Shown here in pieces: positions 8,776-18,186 of a stretch of DNA of 64,000 bases. Every line of letters starts with the position of its first letter. Within the stretch, counting starts at the first letter, position 1. Source of the DNA: Caballeronia grimmiae. GTDB taxonomy: Bacteria > Pseudomonadota > Gammaproteobacteria > Burkholderiales > Burkholderiaceae. A model generated the notes under the pieces. The model worked only from the letters and a program-made list of their open reading frames with translations. It searched no databases and was not told the origin of the DNA. The position numbers were made by a program, and so were the translations under genes. The stretch is taken from NCBI RefSeq assembly GCF_000698555.1, contig NZ_JFHE01000002.1, forward strand, positions 62,001 to 126,000, read 5' to 3'.

Positions 8776-9699
8776 TTGAAGCGAAAAATGCCCGCCCTGA
8801 ATGCGCTCAGGGCGTTCGAAGTCGCCGGCCATACCGGAAGCTTCACGCGCGCGGCCGCCGTGCTGCACGTGACGCAAAGCGCGGTGAGCCGGCAGGTTCG
8901 TCAACTGGAAACGCAACTCGGCGAAACGCTGCTGTTGCGCCGGCATCATCATCTCGAACTGACTCCTACTGGGCGGCTGCTTTTGCAGGCGCTCAAGATG
9001 TCCTTCGACGGTATCGAGCTGACCGCGCGCAGCATCCAGGAAAAGAGCCATCTCCGGCGGCTGCGCATCAATGCGCCGCCGACCTTCACCAGCCGCTGGC
9101 TCATGCCGCGCCTGCAATCGCTGCGCGAAGCCGCGCCTGAACTGCAGATCACACTGACGACGAGCCTGCGCGACAACCTCGTCGAATCGGGCGCGCTCGA
9201 TTGCGCGATCCGCTTCGGCAACGGCGAGTGGGACGGCCTCGACATTCAGTTGCTGATGCACGAGCGGCATATCGCCGTCTGTTCGCCCAGACTGCTGGGC
9301 GACCGCCCGCAGTCGAGCGGCGACATCGATCTCAACGCCTTCACGCTGTTGCACGTGCTCGCCAGCAGCGACCAGCGCTATCTCACCTGGCAGCACTGGC
9401 TCAAGGCCGCACAAATCGACGATGTCGATCTCAACGGCGGCCATGAATTCGATCTGCTGGATCACGCAATCCGCGCCGCAGTCGATGGTCTTGGCGTGAC
9501 CATCGCGGACCGGCACATGATCGGGCCGGAATTGCAGCGCCGCGCGCTCGTGCCTTTGCTCGATGTCGAAGTGGACGGACATCAGTCGTACTGGTTCGTT
9601 ACGCGCACCGGGCAGCAGGACGCGCCGCAAGTCGCGCTGTTTCGCGACTGGCTGCAAGGCGAGATCAAGGCTCAGGCGCGCAAGCGTCAGCGGGGCTAA
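8776..9699 (+). CDS. LysR-family transcriptional regulator (GcvA-like)
   Basis: This 307-residue protein has an N-terminal winged helix-turn-helix (ALRAFEVAGHTGSFTRAAAVLHVTQSAVSRQVRQLE, residues about 10-45, shown as overlapping family pattern) and a C-terminal periplasmic-binding-like effector domain. The TTG at 8776 is chosen because AGGAGA lies 5 nt upstream, while the ATG at 8788 would be 17 nt away. It lies 167 bp after the GMC gene and only 3 bp before a second LysR gene. Regulation of the preceding catabolic operon is likely by position. The effector is unknown. Confidence 0.9.
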   Translation: MKRKMPALNALRAFEVAGHTGSFTRAAAVLHVTQSAVSRQVRQLETQLGETLLLRRHHHLELTPTGRLLLQALKMSFDGIELTARSIQEKSHLRRLRINAPPTFTSRWLMPRLQSLREAAPELQITLTTSLRDNLVESGALDCAIRFGNGEWDGLDIQLLMHERHIAVCSPRLLGDRPQSSGDIDLNAFTLLHVLASSDQRYLTWQHWLKAAQIDDVDLNGGHEFDLLDHAIRAAVDGLGVTIADRHMIGPELQRRALVPLLDVEVDGHQSYWFVTRTGQQDAPQVALFRDWLQGEIKAQARKRQRG

Positions 9700-9702
9700 G
9701 CC

Positions 9703-10584
9703 GTGCGCCGCCTGCCATCGCTGACGGCGCTGCGGTTCTTCGAGGAAAGCGCGCGCCACATGAGTTTCAATCAGTCGGCGGCGGCGTTATGCGTGACACC
9801 CGGCGCGGTGAGCCGTCAGATCAGGCTGCTCGAAGATGCGCTCGGCACGAAGCTGTTCGACCGCGATCACAAGGGCATTCGTCTGACCGCACAAGGCGTG
9901 GAATTGCTCGAGTGCGTTTCCGAAGCGTTCGATTCGATCGAGCGCGTCACGCGCGCACTGTCGAGCGCGCAACGCAGCGAGCGCAAGCGCCTCACCATTT
10001 GCGCACCGCCTACCTTCGCCACGCGCTGGCTCTCGCCCCGTCTCGGCTCGCTGATGGACGCCGTGCCCAATATCGAGCTTTCGGTTCGAACCGACTCGAC
10101 CGATGAACGGCACTGCTGCATCCGTTTCGGGCATGAGGCGCGTGCGGATCATCGTTCCGAATTGCTTTTCATCGAACGGCATGTGCTCGTCGGCGCGATG
10201 AAGTTCGCGGGACAGGCCGTCGAAGCGTTGCTGGCACGCCTGCCCGCGCTGCATGTCCTGCACAACGATGCACGCCTCACGCTGTGGCCGAACTGGCTCG
10301 ACGCGGCGAGCCTCCCTCGCTCGTGCGCGGACAACGGCATCGAATTCTCGACGCTCGACCAGGCCATCCACGCGGCGCGCGCGGCAACCGGCCTCGCCGT
10401 CGTGGACCGCAACATGATCGCGGACGAATTGCACGATGGTTCGCTCGTGCAACTGTCGGCGGTGGAATCGAACGGCCCGTATGGATACTGGCTCGATATC
10501 GCATGGGCTGACGCGGCATCCGACGAGGTGCAGGCGTTCACCGATTGGCTGCGAGGTGAAGGCGCGAAAGCAGTGCAGCAGTGA
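9703..10584 (+). CDS. LysR-family transcriptional regulator, second of a tandem pair
   Basis: This 293-residue GcvA-like LysR protein has an N-terminal HTH (SFNQSAAALCVTPGAVSRQI). The short interdomain motif ICAPPTFATRWLSPRL closely resembles INAPPTFTSRWLMPRL of the preceding regulator. The two are evidently paralogues from duplication and are co-transcribed (GTG start 3 bp after the previous stop). The effector domains have diverged, so they may sense different ligands or work as a mixed pair. Confidence 0.88.
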   Translation: MRRLPSLTALRFFEESARHMSFNQSAAALCVTPGAVSRQIRLLEDALGTKLFDRDHKGIRLTAQGVELLECVSEAFDSIERVTRALSSAQRSERKRLTICAPPTFATRWLSPRLGSLMDAVPNIELSVRTDSTDERHCCIRFGHEARADHRSELLFIERHVLVGAMKFAGQAVEALLARLPALHVLHNDARLTLWPNWLDAASLPRSCADNGIEFSTLDQAIHAARAATGLAVVDRNMIADELHDGSLVQLSAVESNGPYGYWLDIAWADAASDEVQAFTDWLRGEGAKAVQQ

Positions 10585-10826
10585 TGCATGGCAGTGCTAC
10601 GCGTAATCTTTACGCTTCGGGATGCGAACCAGCGCAGCCCCAACGCCCGCTATAAACCGCGCTTCGAACCGGAAGAAATTGCTCGATGCAAGCCTTCTGA
10701 AAACGCCCGCCATCGATCATGTGCGACACCGCACACAGCCAAATCGATTAGGGATACGTGACGGTTTCTAATCTCCTAATGTCCTCTTGCAGCGGGCTAA
10801 CGCCAGCCTTCATGCAAGGAGAGAAG

Positions 10827-13097
10827 ATGAAAGCGCACATAGGCATGGTCGTCAGAGCCGGACTGGCCATGTTGTTGACATTGGTGTTAGTTCCGACGCC
10901 CGGCGTTGCACAAAGCACCACGTCGCTGACCGCGCGTTCCTTCAGCGATCTCAGCGACGATACGGACGCATCCACCGATAATTCCGCCGTCTCCACACCC
11001 GGCAGCCTGTCGTCGATGCTTCAGCGCCTGAAATGTCTGCAGGGATTGAATCCATCAGGCAATTCGGGATCGGTGACGTTGAAGGTTCAGAAGGCGAACT
11101 ATCGCCTCTACAATCCGTCGACCGATTCCTTCGATACCGTCTCGATGCGTTCGTACAACGGATGCCCGTCCGGCCCGACGATCAGCATCAAGCCGGGCGC
11201 AACGCTCAAGGTGTCGCTCAGGAACACGCTCGGCGCTAACGATCCGCCGTCGAATTGCCCCGACAATCCCGATCATTCGACGCCGCACTGCTACAACAAC
11301 ACGAACCTGCACACGCATGGCTTTCACGTATCGCCATCGGGCAACGCGGACAACGTGCTGCTGACCGTGCTGCCGGGGAAGTCGCAGGATTACAGCTTCA
11401 AGCTCCCCGCCGATCATCCGTCCGGCACGTTCTGGTATCACGCGCATCTGCATGGATCGACCGCGATCGATGTCGCGAGCGGCATGGCGGGCGTGCTGAT
11501 CGTGCGCGGCTCGCGGCAGGCGAAGCCGGGCATGACGAACGGCGGCGCGGATATCGATACCATTCTGCGTCGCCGCGTGCTTTTCCTGTCGCTGCCGCTG
11601 CGCGAGCACGTGATGCTGTTTCAGCAGATCGAATACGGCTGCTTCAGCAACGCGACGTCGGACGTGCCGCTCGCCGACCCGACGACGGCGGAATGGGTCT
11701 GCCCGCAAGGCAGCGTGGGAGAGATTCGCGGCTATAACAATCAGCTTGGTTTCATTCCCGACCCGAGGCCGGGTCATACGGGCCAGCTCAATTCGACGTG
11801 GATCATCTCGGGCCGCTATACGCAGATCAACGGCGTCGTGCAGCCGGTGTTTCCGAGCGCGATCGGGTATGTGCCGGCTGGCGATGTCCGCCGTCTTCGC
11901 ATGGTTCACGGCGGCAACCGCGACACCATCAACGTGAAGATCGTGCGCGCGAATCTTTCGGCGCTTGGCCTCGCGGATTCGGGATCGTTGTCGGCGGCGC
12001 AGGTCAACACCGCGACGAACGCGGCGGCGTCCGCGCTCGCGAGGGCGCACACGAAGCCGTCGCAAACCACGACGCTCGACTCACTGTGCAGCGGTGAAGT
12101 GGTCAAGCAACTCGAGTTCGCGGAAGACGGCATCACGATGTCCTCGATGATCGAGAAGGATGTCAACTCGATGAACCCGGGATATCGCAGCGACGTGCTC
12201 GTGGCGTTCCCGAGGCCGGGGCTGTACTGCATCCTCGACGAAGCCGCCGATGCATCCGCGACCATCAACTTCCGCACCAACTCGACGAAAGTGAAGGACC
12301 GCCGGCTGCTGTCGCTGGCGCGCGTGGGCCCCGGCGTCAACATGCCGAATACGACGGTCGGCAATCACTCGAAGTACTGGCAGTACATTCGCGATCAACT
12401 CGTCGCGGCCAATCCGACGCTCGCGCAACCGGCGAAGTCCGATCTGCAATCGCTGTCGCTGCGCGCGTTCGCACCGACGACTCCCGTCGATGGGACGGTG
12501 GCGAACGTCGTCGAGAAGCAGTTTCAGATCGTGCCGCAGCCCTTCCCCGCGCCGGTGCTTTTCCTGATCAGCGGCAAGGCGTACAAACCGGATGAGATCG
12601 GCTATACGGGCGTGCTGGGCAACATCGATCAGTGGAATGTTTCCGCTTCGGCGCTTGCCACGCATGTGTTCCACATCCATACGAATCCATTCAGGATCAT
12701 GGACATCAAGAACGGAGCCGGCAAGTCAATCTTCAACGGCAATGGCGGTTGCATCCCCGACGAGGGCGCGGACACGCAGTACTGCAACCTGCAGGGCGTC
12801 ACGCGCGACACGCTGTTCCTCAAGGCCGGCTATACGCTTCAGATGCGAACGGTGTATCAGGACTTCACCGGCGACTTCGTGATGCACTGCCATATTCTCG
12901 ATCACGAGGATCGCGGGATGATGGAGAACGTGCGCATCGTTTCTCCGGCGACGGCGTATCTGCGCGGCGTCACCGCGCCGATCACCGCGATGACGAAGGA
13001 TGCGGGCCGCTGGTTTGCGAAGCTCGCCGGCCGCGATGAGACGAAGGTGGCGCTTGCCGCTTCGCTGTGCACGTCGAAGGATTATGCAAAACGGTGA
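10827..13097 (+). CDS. Secreted multicopper oxidase (laccase/bilirubin-oxidase class)
   Basis: This 756-residue exported oxidase couples one-electron oxidation of a substrate to reduction of O2 to water. A Sec signal peptide (residues 1-29, ending VPTPGVAQ) is followed by cupredoxin domains. All copper motifs are present: HTHG at about 162, HAHLHG at about 205, HVFHIH at about 613, and HCHILDHEDRGM at about 687, with the cysteine ligand of type 1 copper and an axial Met. The ATG at 10827 is preceded by AAGGAG with 5-nt spacing; a longer frame from 10758 is not used. At 756 residues it is longer than the usual 450-600, mostly between the two motif pairs. It has its own terminator and no obvious partner genes, so it is probably monocistronic. 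Confidence 0.93.
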   Translation: MKAHIGMVVRAGLAMLLTLVLVPTPGVAQSTTSLTARSFSDLSDDTDASTDNSAVSTPGSLSSMLQRLKCLQGLNPSGNSGSVTLKVQKANYRLYNPSTDSFDTVSMRSYNGCPSGPTISIKPGATLKVSLRNTLGANDPPSNCPDNPDHSTPHCYNNTNLHTHGFHVSPSGNADNVLLTVLPGKSQDYSFKLPADHPSGTFWYHAHLHGSTAIDVASGMAGVLIVRGSRQAKPGMTNGGADIDTILRRRVLFLSLPLREHVMLFQQIEYGCFSNATSDVPLADPTTAEWVCPQGSVGEIRGYNNQLGFIPDPRPGHTGQLNSTWIISGRYTQINGVVQPVFPSAIGYVPAGDVRRLRMVHGGNRDTINVKIVRANLSALGLADSGSLSAAQVNTATNAAASALARAHTKPSQTTTLDSLCSGEVVKQLEFAEDGITMSSMIEKDVNSMNPGYRSDVLVAFPRPGLYCILDEAADASATINFRTNSTKVKDRRLLSLARVGPGVNMPNTTVGNHSKYWQYIRDQLVAANPTLAQPAKSDLQSLSLRAFAPTTPVDGTVANVVEKQFQIVPQPFPAPVLFLISGKAYKPDEIGYTGVLGNIDQWNVSASALATHVFHIHTNPFRIMDIKNGAGKSIFNGNGGCIPDEGADTQYCNLQGVTRDTLFLKAGYTLQMRTVYQDFTGDFVMHCHILDHEDRGMMENVRIVSPATAYLRGVTAPITAMTKDAGRWFAKLAGRDETKVALAASLCTSKDYAKR

Positions 13098-13116
13098 GGG
13101 GTAGGGTCGATGCCGG

Positions 13117-13143
13117 CCCCTTGCCTTGATGGTGAGGGGTTTT
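13117..13143 (+). terminator. Rho-independent terminator after the multicopper oxidase
   Basis: A 9-bp stem containing two G/U wobbles (CCCCTTGCC with GGTGAGGGG) encloses a 5-nt loop and is followed by TTTT, starting 20 bp after the stop codon. Confidence 0.7.
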
Positions 13144-13480
13144 GATTGCGATAAGGGTGGGGCGCGTGAGTTTGTTTTGGCCGAGCGAACAGCGCGAAGA
13201 ATGAGTTCGGCGTCACCGGACTCCAGCGATGTTCGGCTCGAGCGAACGCACTGCGATCTTGTGCGATTGCATTTTTTCTAAATTCGAGCGGCCGCGTTTA
13301 GTCGTCTAACGGCGGCAGCCTCGATGCCAAAGGGGCACGTTCGCATCGCCCACATCCACTTTCGGCGGAACAATTTGCCATTCGTCTCATTGCGGGCGTT
13401 CGGCCGGCACGCTTCCACTTCATATGCTGAACCGCGGACTCCTTGCGAAGCCCGCGTGCCTCACAGATGAAGAAAGACGC
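13144..13480. other. Intergenic region with no recognisable gene
   Basis: This stretch of about 340 bp lies between the oxidase terminator and the convergent dehydroquinase-like gene. It has a short AT-rich patch near 13270-13280 (attttttctaaa) but no frame with a ribosome-binding site, no strong hairpin and no repeat that I can see. Confidence 0.4.
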
Positions 13481-13927
13481 TCAACTCTGATCGCCCCAGA
13501 GATCCTCCACCGCGCGGATCCCCAGCAAGTAGCCGTTTGCGCCAGCTCCACAGATCACCGCGGTAGCCGCGACCGAGATCGTCGAATGACGGTATTCCTC
13601 CGAACGCCGATGAATGTTCGAGATATGCACTTCCACCACCGGCCGACGAATCAGCTTGACCGCATCCAGCACCGGAATGCGCCCGAACGAAAAGCCCGCC
13701 GGATTGATGATCAGCGCGGCGTCCTGCAAAAACGCTTCCTGAATCCAGTCGATCAACTGGCTCTCGCTGTTGGTCTGGCGGAACACGCAGTCGAACTTGA
13801 GGTCTTCAGCCAGCGCGAGACAGTTCTGTTCGATGTCCTTGAGCGTCGTATGGCCGTAGATGTTCGGCTCACGCACGCCCAGCATGTTCAGATTGGAGCC
13901 GTTGAGAATGTAGAGTTTGCGCGTCAT
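13481..13927 (-). CDS. Type II 3-dehydroquinate dehydratase-like protein (divergent AroQ)
   Basis: This 148-residue flavodoxin-fold protein of the AroQ/QuiB family would interconvert 3-dehydroquinate and 3-dehydroshikimate. Family motifs are clear: LNGSNLNMLGVREPNIYG, with the catalytic Arg19 and Tyr24 positions kept, plus TNSESQLIDWIQ and EVHISNIHRRSEEYRHS. However, the strongly conserved N-x-G-x-x-T-H-T-S loop reads INPAGFSFGRI, so the His of that loop is replaced by Phe. The gene starts 4 bp after the stop of an MHS transporter, in the same direction, with an IclR regulator divergent. This suggests a catabolic or altered-substrate enzyme rather than the housekeeping shikimate enzyme. Confidence 0.85.
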   Translation of the reverse strand: MTRKLYILNGSNLNMLGVREPNIYGHTTLKDIEQNCLALAEDLKFDCVFRQTNSESQLIDWIQEAFLQDAALIINPAGFSFGRIPVLDAVKLIRRPVVEVHISNIHRRSEEYRHSTISVAATAVICGAGANGYLLGIRAVEDLWGDQS

Positions 13928-13931
13928 GGTT

Positions 13932-15275
13932 TCAGTGGGTAGTGCTGCGTTCGAGGGCGGTGTCTTTCGTTTCCCGCGACGTTGCGATCATGAGGAAGGA
14001 GAGCAGGTTCAGCGAGCCGCAGACAGCGACGATCGCCCACGGCGAACCGTGAAAGGCATTGAGCAGCGCCACCGCGACGATCGGCATCGGCCCGCCGGTG
14101 AGCAGGTTCGCGCCCGAGTACGACAGCGCGGACCCCGTATAGCGCGCTTCGGTCGGAAAGGACTCCGCGAACCACACGGGTTGAATGCCGCTCTGAAACT
14201 GCGTGAAGCCGAGGAACGCGCCCATCACGGCCATCGTCATGGCGACCGAGTGCTGATTCAGGATGGGAAAGTAGATCAGGCAGCAGACCAGCGTGCAGAA
14301 CGAGCCGATCAGCAGCGCGCGTTTGCGCCCGATCCGGTCGCTCAGATAGCCGCCCGCCAGCGCGCCCACGATGGCGCAGACATTGGCGACCATCAGCAGC
14401 ATGAAGCCGGTCTGTTTCGGCACGCCGAGGTTCTTCGTCAGATAGCTGAGCGAGAAGACCACGATCAGATAGAACAACGCAGCCGGGCCGCAGAAGAACA
14501 GCGTCAGGCGCAGCGCCGTGCGCCAGTGGAACTTGAAGACGACGCCGAGCGGATTGGCGGCGCGCGCGCCTTCGCCTTTCTTCTTGAGCGCCTCGAAGGC
14601 GGGCGTCTCGCTGACCTTCATGCGGATGTAGATGCCGAGCAGCACGAGCACGAAGCTCGCGAGGAACGGGATTCTCCATCCGAACGATTCGAAGTCGTCG
14701 GCGGATAACAGACTGGACAGCGCGAAGAGGGCGAAGTTGGCGAGGATCTGGCTGAGCGGCGAGCAGATGCCGAGCAAGCCCGAGTACAGCCCGCGTTTTG
14801 CCGGGGATGCGTGTTCGACCGCCATGAGTTGCGCGCCCGTCGATTCGCCGCCCAGCGCAAAACCCTGAACGATACGCAGCGAGACCAGCAGGATCGGCGC
14901 AAGAATGCCGACTTGCTGGTACGTGGGCAGCAGGCCCATCAGGAACGATGAAACGCCCATCACCGAAACCGTGAGGAGCATGAGATTGCGCCGTCCCCAG
15001 CGGTCGCCGAGCATCCCGCAGATCACGGCGCCGAGCGGACGTGCAGCGAGTCCCGCCCAGAAGCTCGCGAGCGACGCGAGCAGCGACGCGGTCGGATCGA
15101 GCGAGGGGAAGAAGAGCTTCGGGAAGATGGTGGCGGCGACGACGCCGTACAGCGCGAAATCGAACCATTCGAGCGCCGTGCCGACGGTAGCGCCCGCCAC
15201 CGCGCGACGCGCCATCAAGTGATCCTGCGCGGAGCGTTCGCCCGCGGCCAAGTTCGGGTCAGCGGTAACTGACAT
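13932..15275 (-). CDS. MFS transporter of the metabolite:H+ symporter (MHS) family
   Basis: This 447-residue inner-membrane proton symporter has 12 predicted helices. The MHS opening TVGTALEWFDFALYGVVAA is followed by MLGDRWGRRNLML between helices 2 and 3, and GYLSDRIGRKRALLIGS follows in the second half. The start at 15275 has a well-placed AGGAG; the longer frame to 15500 crosses the divergent promoter region. With the dehydroquinase-like gene downstream, uptake of shikimate, quinate or a related hydroxy-acid is a reasonable guess (ShiA and citrate carriers are in this family) but not proved. Confidence 0.9.
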   Translation of the reverse strand: MSVTADPNLAAGERSAQDHLMARRAVAGATVGTALEWFDFALYGVVAATIFPKLFFPSLDPTASLLASLASFWAGLAARPLGAVICGMLGDRWGRRNLMLLTVSVMGVSSFLMGLLPTYQQVGILAPILLVSLRIVQGFALGGESTGAQLMAVEHASPAKRGLYSGLLGICSPLSQILANFALFALSSLLSADDFESFGWRIPFLASFVLVLLGIYIRMKVSETPAFEALKKKGEGARAANPLGVVFKFHWRTALRLTLFFCGPAALFYLIVVFSLSYLTKNLGVPKQTGFMLLMVANVCAIVGALAGGYLSDRIGRKRALLIGSFCTLVCCLIYFPILNQHSVAMTMAVMGAFLGFTQFQSGIQPVWFAESFPTEARYTGSALSYSGANLLTGGPMPIVAVALLNAFHGSPWAIVAVCGSLNLLSFLMIATSRETKDTALERSTTH

Positions 15276-15403
15276 GGGTGTCTCCTGGATTTTCGGTGTA
15301 TGTAACGTTCGCTTCTTGCGGCGAACAGATGCTATTGTTTGCGCTCTGAAAGCGGGGCGTTCCGCACCGGAACTCCATTTCATATCACGAAAATCGACCA
15401 ACG

Positions 15404-16189
15404 ATGTCGCTGAAAAACGGCCTGAGAATGCTCGATTTCCTCGCGTCGCAGGGCGAGGGCGCGGGGCTTGTCGAGATCGCGGATGCGCTGGCCATGCCAC
15501 GCAGCTCGTGTCATCGCGTGCTCACCGAGCTTGTCGAGAGCGGCTATGTGCGGCAGTTGACCGATCACAGCCGCTACATCCTGACCATGCGCATGACGTC
15601 GAATGGCCTCGAATTCCTGAGCCTGACGGGGATCGCGGATATTGCCCAGCCGATCATCGAACGCGTCGCGGCGCGGACGGGCGAACTCGCGCGGCTGTCG
15701 CTGGTGGATGGCGAAGCGATCATCTGGGTGGGAAAGGCGGACGGACACCGCACCGGTTTTCGCTACGATCCCGATATGGGGCAGGCGGCGCGGCTTTCCT
15801 GCACTTCGACGGGACACGCATGGCTCATGACGATGACCGATGAGCAGGCGGCTGCGCTGGTCCTTAAGCAGGGCTTTGGACAGCCGAACGAGTTCGGCCC
15901 CAATGCGCCGACGACGCTGAAAGCATTGCTCGGTTTCCTGCACGCAGCGCGCGTGCGCGGTTACGCGATGATCGACGAAGTGTTTGCGCCGCGCATGTCG
16001 GCGGTGGCGACTCCGGTGATCAGCGGATCGCGTTGCGTCGGTGTCATCAGTCTGGCGGGTCCGCGCAAACGGCTGACGGCCGAGAAGATTCACGAGTATT
16101 CGGTGCTGCTGCGCGAGGCGGCCAATGAACTGGCGCAGTTGAGCAATCTCGCGGGGTTTCCGAGCCAGCCGCCGCTCGGCAAGGGATGA
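15404..16189 (+). CDS. IclR-family transcriptional regulator
   Basis: This 261-residue regulator has an N-terminal winged helix (GLRMLDFLASQGEGAGLVEI, MPRSSCHRVLTELVESGYV) and a C-terminal effector domain. That domain contains the typical RLSLVDGEAIIWVGKADG and TSTGHAWLMTM segments and ends with SLAGPRKRLT. It is transcribed divergently from the MHS transporter with 128 bp between start codons, so it very probably controls that transporter and the dehydroquinase-like gene. IclR proteins commonly sense aromatic or hydroaromatic acids, which fits. Confidence 0.92.
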   Translation: MSLKNGLRMLDFLASQGEGAGLVEIADALAMPRSSCHRVLTELVESGYVRQLTDHSRYILTMRMTSNGLEFLSLTGIADIAQPIIERVAARTGELARLSLVDGEAIIWVGKADGHRTGFRYDPDMGQAARLSCTSTGHAWLMTMTDEQAAALVLKQGFGQPNEFGPNAPTTLKALLGFLHAARVRGYAMIDEVFAPRMSAVATPVISGSRCVGVISLAGPRKRLTAEKIHEYSVLLREAANELAQLSNLAGFPSQPPLGKG

Positions 16190-16276
16190 GTGGACTGTGC
16201 GGATGAGTCGTTAGCAGTGTTTGAACGCTGGACTACATGAGCCACGGCAATGGATCAAAAGGGGCCTCTACTGGAC

Positions 16277-17278
16277 TCACATCGACAACAGCGTCGCCCC
16301 AACCTCGCTTCTCGGGCTGACTGAATTTGCCGCCGCTGTCTGGTCGCGAGCATTTCTGCGCAGGACATCGGCGGGCACACCGAAGGTGCGGATAAACGCC
16401 CGACGCATGCGCTCCCTGTCGGCAAAGCCCGTCTCTTGCGCGATCACGTTGATGGTGTGCTGGCCTTGCTCGATCATGAACCGCGCCGCCTCCAGCCGAA
16501 GACGTTCGACGGCCTTCGCGGGGGATTGTCCCGTTTCAGTCACGAAAGTGCGGCTGAACTGACGCGGGCTGAGATTCGCGACGTCCGCAAGTTCTTCGAT
16601 GGTCAACGGATTCCGCAAATTGCACCGTATGTGTGCGAGGACGGATGCGATCCGGTCCGACTTCGGTGTCATGTCGAGCAAGGCGGAATGCTGCAACTGC
16701 CCGCCGAGCCGCCGCTGATTCATCACCAGAAGCCTGGCGACCAGCTTGGCGGCATCGGACCCCAGGTCGTTATCGAGCAGGGCTAACGCGAGGTCGATGC
16801 CCGCCGTCATGCCGGCGGACGTCCATATCGGGCCGTCGTTGATGAAGATACGGTCCTCTTCCGCGATCACCTGCGGATATCGGGTCTTGAACTCCGACGC
16901 ATGCGCCCAATGCATCGTGGCGCGCCGGCCATCGAGCAGTCCCGCCTCCGCAAGCACGAATGCCCCGCTACAGATGGACGCCACGCGCCGCGATGCGCTT
17001 GCGGCCGCCTTCACGAACGAAGCCAGTTCTGGCTCGAACGGGGCGCTCCAGACGTCCGTGACGGAGCCGACGATGATCGTATCGAATTCCGGTTCCCCGA
17101 ACGCTTCGGTTTGCAGCGTCATGCCGCCCGACGATTCGAGCGGCCCGCCATGTGGCGACAGCAGGTGAACCTCATAGCAAGGGCCTCGCTGCGGCATGTT
17201 CGCAAGCTCGAAGGCTGTCAGCGCGGCCAGACTCATCATCTGAAACCGCTGCGGCACGATGAAGCCGATTCGATGCAT
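16277..17278 (-). CDS. GlxA-family AraC-type regulator with DJ-1/PfpI domain
   Basis: This 333-residue protein has an N-terminal class-I amidotransferase-like (DJ-1/PfpI) domain, with the nucleophile-elbow segment VASICSGAFVLAEAGLL. A C-terminal AraC DNA-binding domain has two HTH units (TIEELADVANLSPRQFSRTF and INVIAQETGFADRERMRRAF). The start at 17278 is supported by AAGGAG. Family members act as transcriptional activators of small-molecule catabolism. It faces the carbonic-anhydrase gene divergently across 300 bp and could regulate it. The ligand is unknown. Confidence 0.92.
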   Translation of the reverse strand: MHRIGFIVPQRFQMMSLAALTAFELANMPQRGPCYEVHLLSPHGGPLESSGGMTLQTEAFGEPEFDTIIVGSVTDVWSAPFEPELASFVKAAASASRRVASICSGAFVLAEAGLLDGRRATMHWAHASEFKTRYPQVIAEEDRIFINDGPIWTSAGMTAGIDLALALLDNDLGSDAAKLVARLLVMNQRRLGGQLQHSALLDMTPKSDRIASVLAHIRCNLRNPLTIEELADVANLSPRQFSRTFVTETGQSPAKAVERLRLEAARFMIEQGQHTINVIAQETGFADRERMRRAFIRTFGVPADVLRRNARDQTAAANSVSPRSEVGATLLSM

Positions 17279-17578
17279 ACCTGCTCCTTCGCGAAGTAGG
17301 ACGCTTGACAAGCGCTCACGTCCACGACGTTCGTCGCTTCTCTAAAGCGCAAAGCGGATGCGGCCAGTTTCGTTCGATGGCACGAAAGGTGGCAACAACG
17401 ACATACATGCTAAAGGCATGCGGCGCTAAGGTACAAGCACTTCCTCGCTGCCGGAAACGAAGGTCGATGGGCGTCGTGCGGTCCGCTCCGCTCGAACGCC
17501 TTCGGTGCTTCACATCCGGGCCTAAGTCACCGAAGCATCGTCCGCGAATGTGCGGCATTCAACCTGGAGATGATCGAA
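17279..17578. other. Divergent intergenic region, 300 bp
   Basis: The region lies between the GlxA-type regulator and carbonic anhydrase and must contain their promoters. I see no clear -35/-10 pair, operator palindrome or small gene with a ribosome-binding site. Confidence 0.4.
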
Positions 17579-18121
17579 ATGACCTTCAACGATGTGATGC
17601 TCGACCGCAATGCCGCGTTTGCCAACGACATGTTTTCTCCCGAACTCAAGATGATGCCGTCGACGGGCACGGTGGTCGTCGGCTGCGTGGACCCGCGTGT
17701 CGATCCGGCGAACGTGTTGGGCCTGAAGCAGGGCGAAGCAGCGGTCATCCGCAATGTCGGCGGGCGGGTCAACAAGCCGTTGCTTGAAACGCTGGCGATC
17801 CTGTCTGTTGTCGCGAAAGCGGCGGGACGGCCTGACGGGGCGCGCAATCTCGTACTGCTTCAGCATACGGACTGCGGAATCATCGGCTGCTATCGGCATG
17901 CACCGGCCATGTTGGCGAAGCATCTTGGCGTTGAGACAGAAGCACTTGAAAGTCTCGCCATTTCCAATCCGTACGAGGCGGTGACGATGGATGTCGCAGC
18001 GCTCAGGGCCAATCGGCAGCTCGCAGACGAACTGGTCATCTCGGGACTTGTGTATGACGTCAAGACGGGCCTCATCGAGACCGTCGTTCCAGCGGCGCGC
18101 CTGCGCGAGCCGGCGCATTGA
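17579..18121 (+). CDS. Beta-class carbonic anhydrase
   Basis: This 180-residue zinc enzyme interconverts CO2 and bicarbonate. The zinc ligands and catalytic dyad are visible: C-x-D-x-R at residues 36-40 (GCVDPRVDP) and H-x-x-C at 96-99 (LLQHTDCGIIGC), with the intervening VIRNVGGRV typical of the family. The ATG at 17579 is preferred over 17570 because the GGAG is directly adjacent to the first but 9 nt from the second. The protein is short compared with the 200-220 residues of common bacterial beta enzymes, as in the Rv1284-like group. It is followed by an NmrA-type reductase in the same direction. Confidence 0.88.
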   Translation: MTFNDVMLDRNAAFANDMFSPELKMMPSTGTVVVGCVDPRVDPANVLGLKQGEAAVIRNVGGRVNKPLLETLAILSVVAKAAGRPDGARNLVLLQHTDCGIIGCYRHAPAMLAKHLGVETEALESLAISNPYEAVTMDVAALRANRQLADELVISGLVYDVKTGLIETVVPAARLREPAH

Positions 18122-18186
18122 GCGTCGGAACAGGCTAGCCGCCACATCATGGTCCATCCGCTTCTTTTCATAATACGGAGTACGAA

